A stretch of 64,000 bases of DNA, from positions 124,001-188,000 of the forward strand of contig MKVH01000021.1 in the NCBI GenBank assembly GCA_001899175.1. The letters are read 5' to 3'. Of the stretch, positions 62,757-64,000 are shown one piece after another (position 1 is the stretch's first letter; every line of letters starts with the position of its first letter). The position numbers and the translations under genes were made by a program. Below the pieces are notes generated by a model that was not told the DNA's origin, did not search any database, and saw nothing but the letters and a program-made list of their open reading frames with translations. The DNA is from Candidatus Kapaibacterium thiocyanatum. GTDB taxonomy: Bacteria > Bacteroidota > Ignavibacteria > Kapaibacteriales > Kapaibacteriaceae.

Positions 62757-63043
62757 TGCTACCTAAAGAACGTGCCAGACCGACTACCATCCGACGATCT
62801 ACTGCCAATGCAAACAGCCACTGCGAGTTCCAGCGGTTCCATGGGGTTTCTCAAAACCAATTGGAACCTCCTGAAGAAACAATGCTATCCGTGCATATCC
62901 ACCATACTGACGTGCATGGTAGAGCATGAACGCAAGATACGGTGGAGCGGTATGTGATGATGAATGGTACCGAGTATACCAGGTTGCTGATTGATGTTCC
63001 AACAATGTGCAGAGCGGAACTGTCCGCCATACAGCTCGAATAG

Positions 63044-63838
63044 CTAATCGTCACCCTTAGCATCAATAGGTGTGTTATCCTCATAGTGTGTTGCTGCTTG
63101 CGCCAGGATATTCCGAATTTTGCCCAGTTCAGACTTGATATCCATCACAACAGGTAGCCATTCCTTAGAGATAACTTCTAATCGTCCTGAAGTTGAGCGC
63201 ATCGGCACAATGGAGTTCTTATGTGTATTAATGTCTATCGGGATGGTATACTCGTACTTAGTACCTCCCAATGATTCAAAACTGACATCAATGGAGAACC
63301 TACGCGGGTACTTCTGTTCGTCAATATCCTCAGTATACGCTTTACCGCGCTGCATCAAGAACTCATACACCCAGTCAGTCGGTAAATCACATTCTCCTGT
63401 AAAAAGCGGGTTGTCGAGAAGCCTAAGTACCTTTCCTGTACGATCACCAGGCGGTGTTTCTAATTCAAGCCCATCCTTCACGCCGTGCAATCTTAACCGA
63501 GTGTTAAGCGCTACGCTCTTTCCAGTGTTAGCGATAACAAGAATTCGGTAGCTGTCTGGATGAAGTCGAATCATGATTGAGATGTGTGGCCGGTCTGCAT
63601 CGTCGGCGGCATACTTTCCCTGCTTCCACGCGAGATAGAGGAACGCAACCGTTGCAACTGTCGCAATTGCAGTTACAGTGTTCGGCTCACTGAGGGCATC
63701 CAGCAACGATCCACTACGCCTAGCGTTGGCGATACAGACCGCGCCTATCGCACTGAGTACCGTGATGACTTCAATAACTCGAAGGTAGAAGTAGGGTCGG
63801 GTGATCTTCATCGATTTGTTCACTACGTATTTACACAT
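63044..63838 (-). CDS. Membrane protein of unknown function
   Basis: 264 aa from the ATG at 63838; a downstream ATG at 63811 is also possible. Two N-terminal helices (VIEVITVLSAIGAVCIA and TVTAIATVATVAFLYLAW) are followed by about 190 soluble residues rich in beta strands (PHISIMIRLHPDSYRILVIANTGKSVA, given here as a region). The coding sequence is more AT-rich than its neighbours, which suggests acquisition. I recognise no family. The 287-base gap to the glycosyltransferase and the last 160 bases of the window hold no gene that I can support. Confidence 0.6.
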   Translation of the reverse strand: MCKYVVNKSMKITRPYFYLRVIEVITVLSAIGAVCIANARRSGSLLDALSEPNTVTAIATVATVAFLYLAWKQGKYAADDADRPHISIMIRLHPDSYRILVIANTGKSVALNTRLRLHGVKDGLELETPPGDRTGKVLRLLDNPLFTGECDLPTDWVYEFLMQRGKAYTEDIDEQKYPRRFSIDVSFESLGGTKYEYTIPIDINTHKNSIVPMRSTSGRLEVISKEWLPVVMDIKSELGKIRNILAQAATHYEDNTPIDAKGDD

Positions 63839-64000
63839 CAATAATTATTGAGGTTGGCAACGTGACCGATACCATTCAGGCGGAAGATAACTACACGCGG
63901 GGGGCAAGACAATCGAATAGCGTTGTACCACGCAGCGCTGATCCTACAATCATCTCAGCATCTATACCACTGGCTTCAGAAGCCCTATGCATGCAGAATC

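Overview
The window is chromosomal DNA of about 60% GC from a Bacteroidota/Chlorobiota-type bacterium. Several large secreted proteins end in a type IX secretion (T9SS) sorting domain, promoter-like elements fit the Bacteroidota TAnnTTTG pattern, and a eukaryotic-type citrate synthase and a membrane pyrophosphatase are present. A Candidatus Kapabacteria or Ignavibacteria-like lineage would fit; that placement is inference.

Region by region. (1) Positions 1 to about 10,990 look like an integrated element read on the minus strand. A long open frame (at least 1,481 codons) runs off the left edge and is linked by 4-base stop/start overlaps to a Pro-rich gene, a transglutaminase-like gene and membrane-protein genes. 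Then come small AT-richer genes, a zinc-ribbon protein, a channel-like protein and a DinD homologue. The element appears to end at a 3' half of a tRNA-Thr gene (10,949-10,994) followed by a terminator. (2) Positions 11,250-16,250 hold an integrase remnant, a 376-bp perfect direct repeat exactly 2,000 bp apart, two paralogous T9SS-type proteins made by tandem duplication, and a third secreted gene broken by a frameshift. (3) Positions 16,600-20,100 form an alkylation-repair cluster: an AraC/Ogt fusion, a separate Ada zinc-domain protein, AlkB, a second 2OG-Fe(II) oxygenase and, convergent, an AlkA-type glycosylase. (4) Positions 20,100-36,800 carry core and envelope genes: PKD protein, rRNA methyltransferase, TPR protein, bacilliredoxin, YgjP-like metallopeptidase, an ECF sigma factor with a membrane partner, a lipoprotein, a large T9SS protein, an M1 peptidase, an ABC-2 permease and citrate synthase. 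(5) Positions 37,100-42,900 carry tRNA-Val, the pyrophosphatase, a propeller lipoprotein and an arsR-arsC-acr3 operon.

(6) Positions 42,997-61,109 are one 18-kb minus-strand operon and the most striking feature. Three tandem paralogous secreted proteins of about 1,682-1,688 aa share one architecture: an N-terminal beta domain, decapeptide repeats of the type KLADGSVTTA encoded by 30-bp DNA repeats, exactly five GGDLTGTYPNP-type modules, and a C-terminal YadA-like head. They are followed by a protein with a cohesin-like region and a T9SS tail, and by an OmpA-type protein with a polyproline linker and two OmpA-like domains. I read this as a surface-fibre system built from phage-tail-fibre-like modules. 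(7) Positions 61,500-64,000 hold a terminator/hairpin region, a GT4 glycosyltransferase and an AT-richer membrane protein of unknown function.
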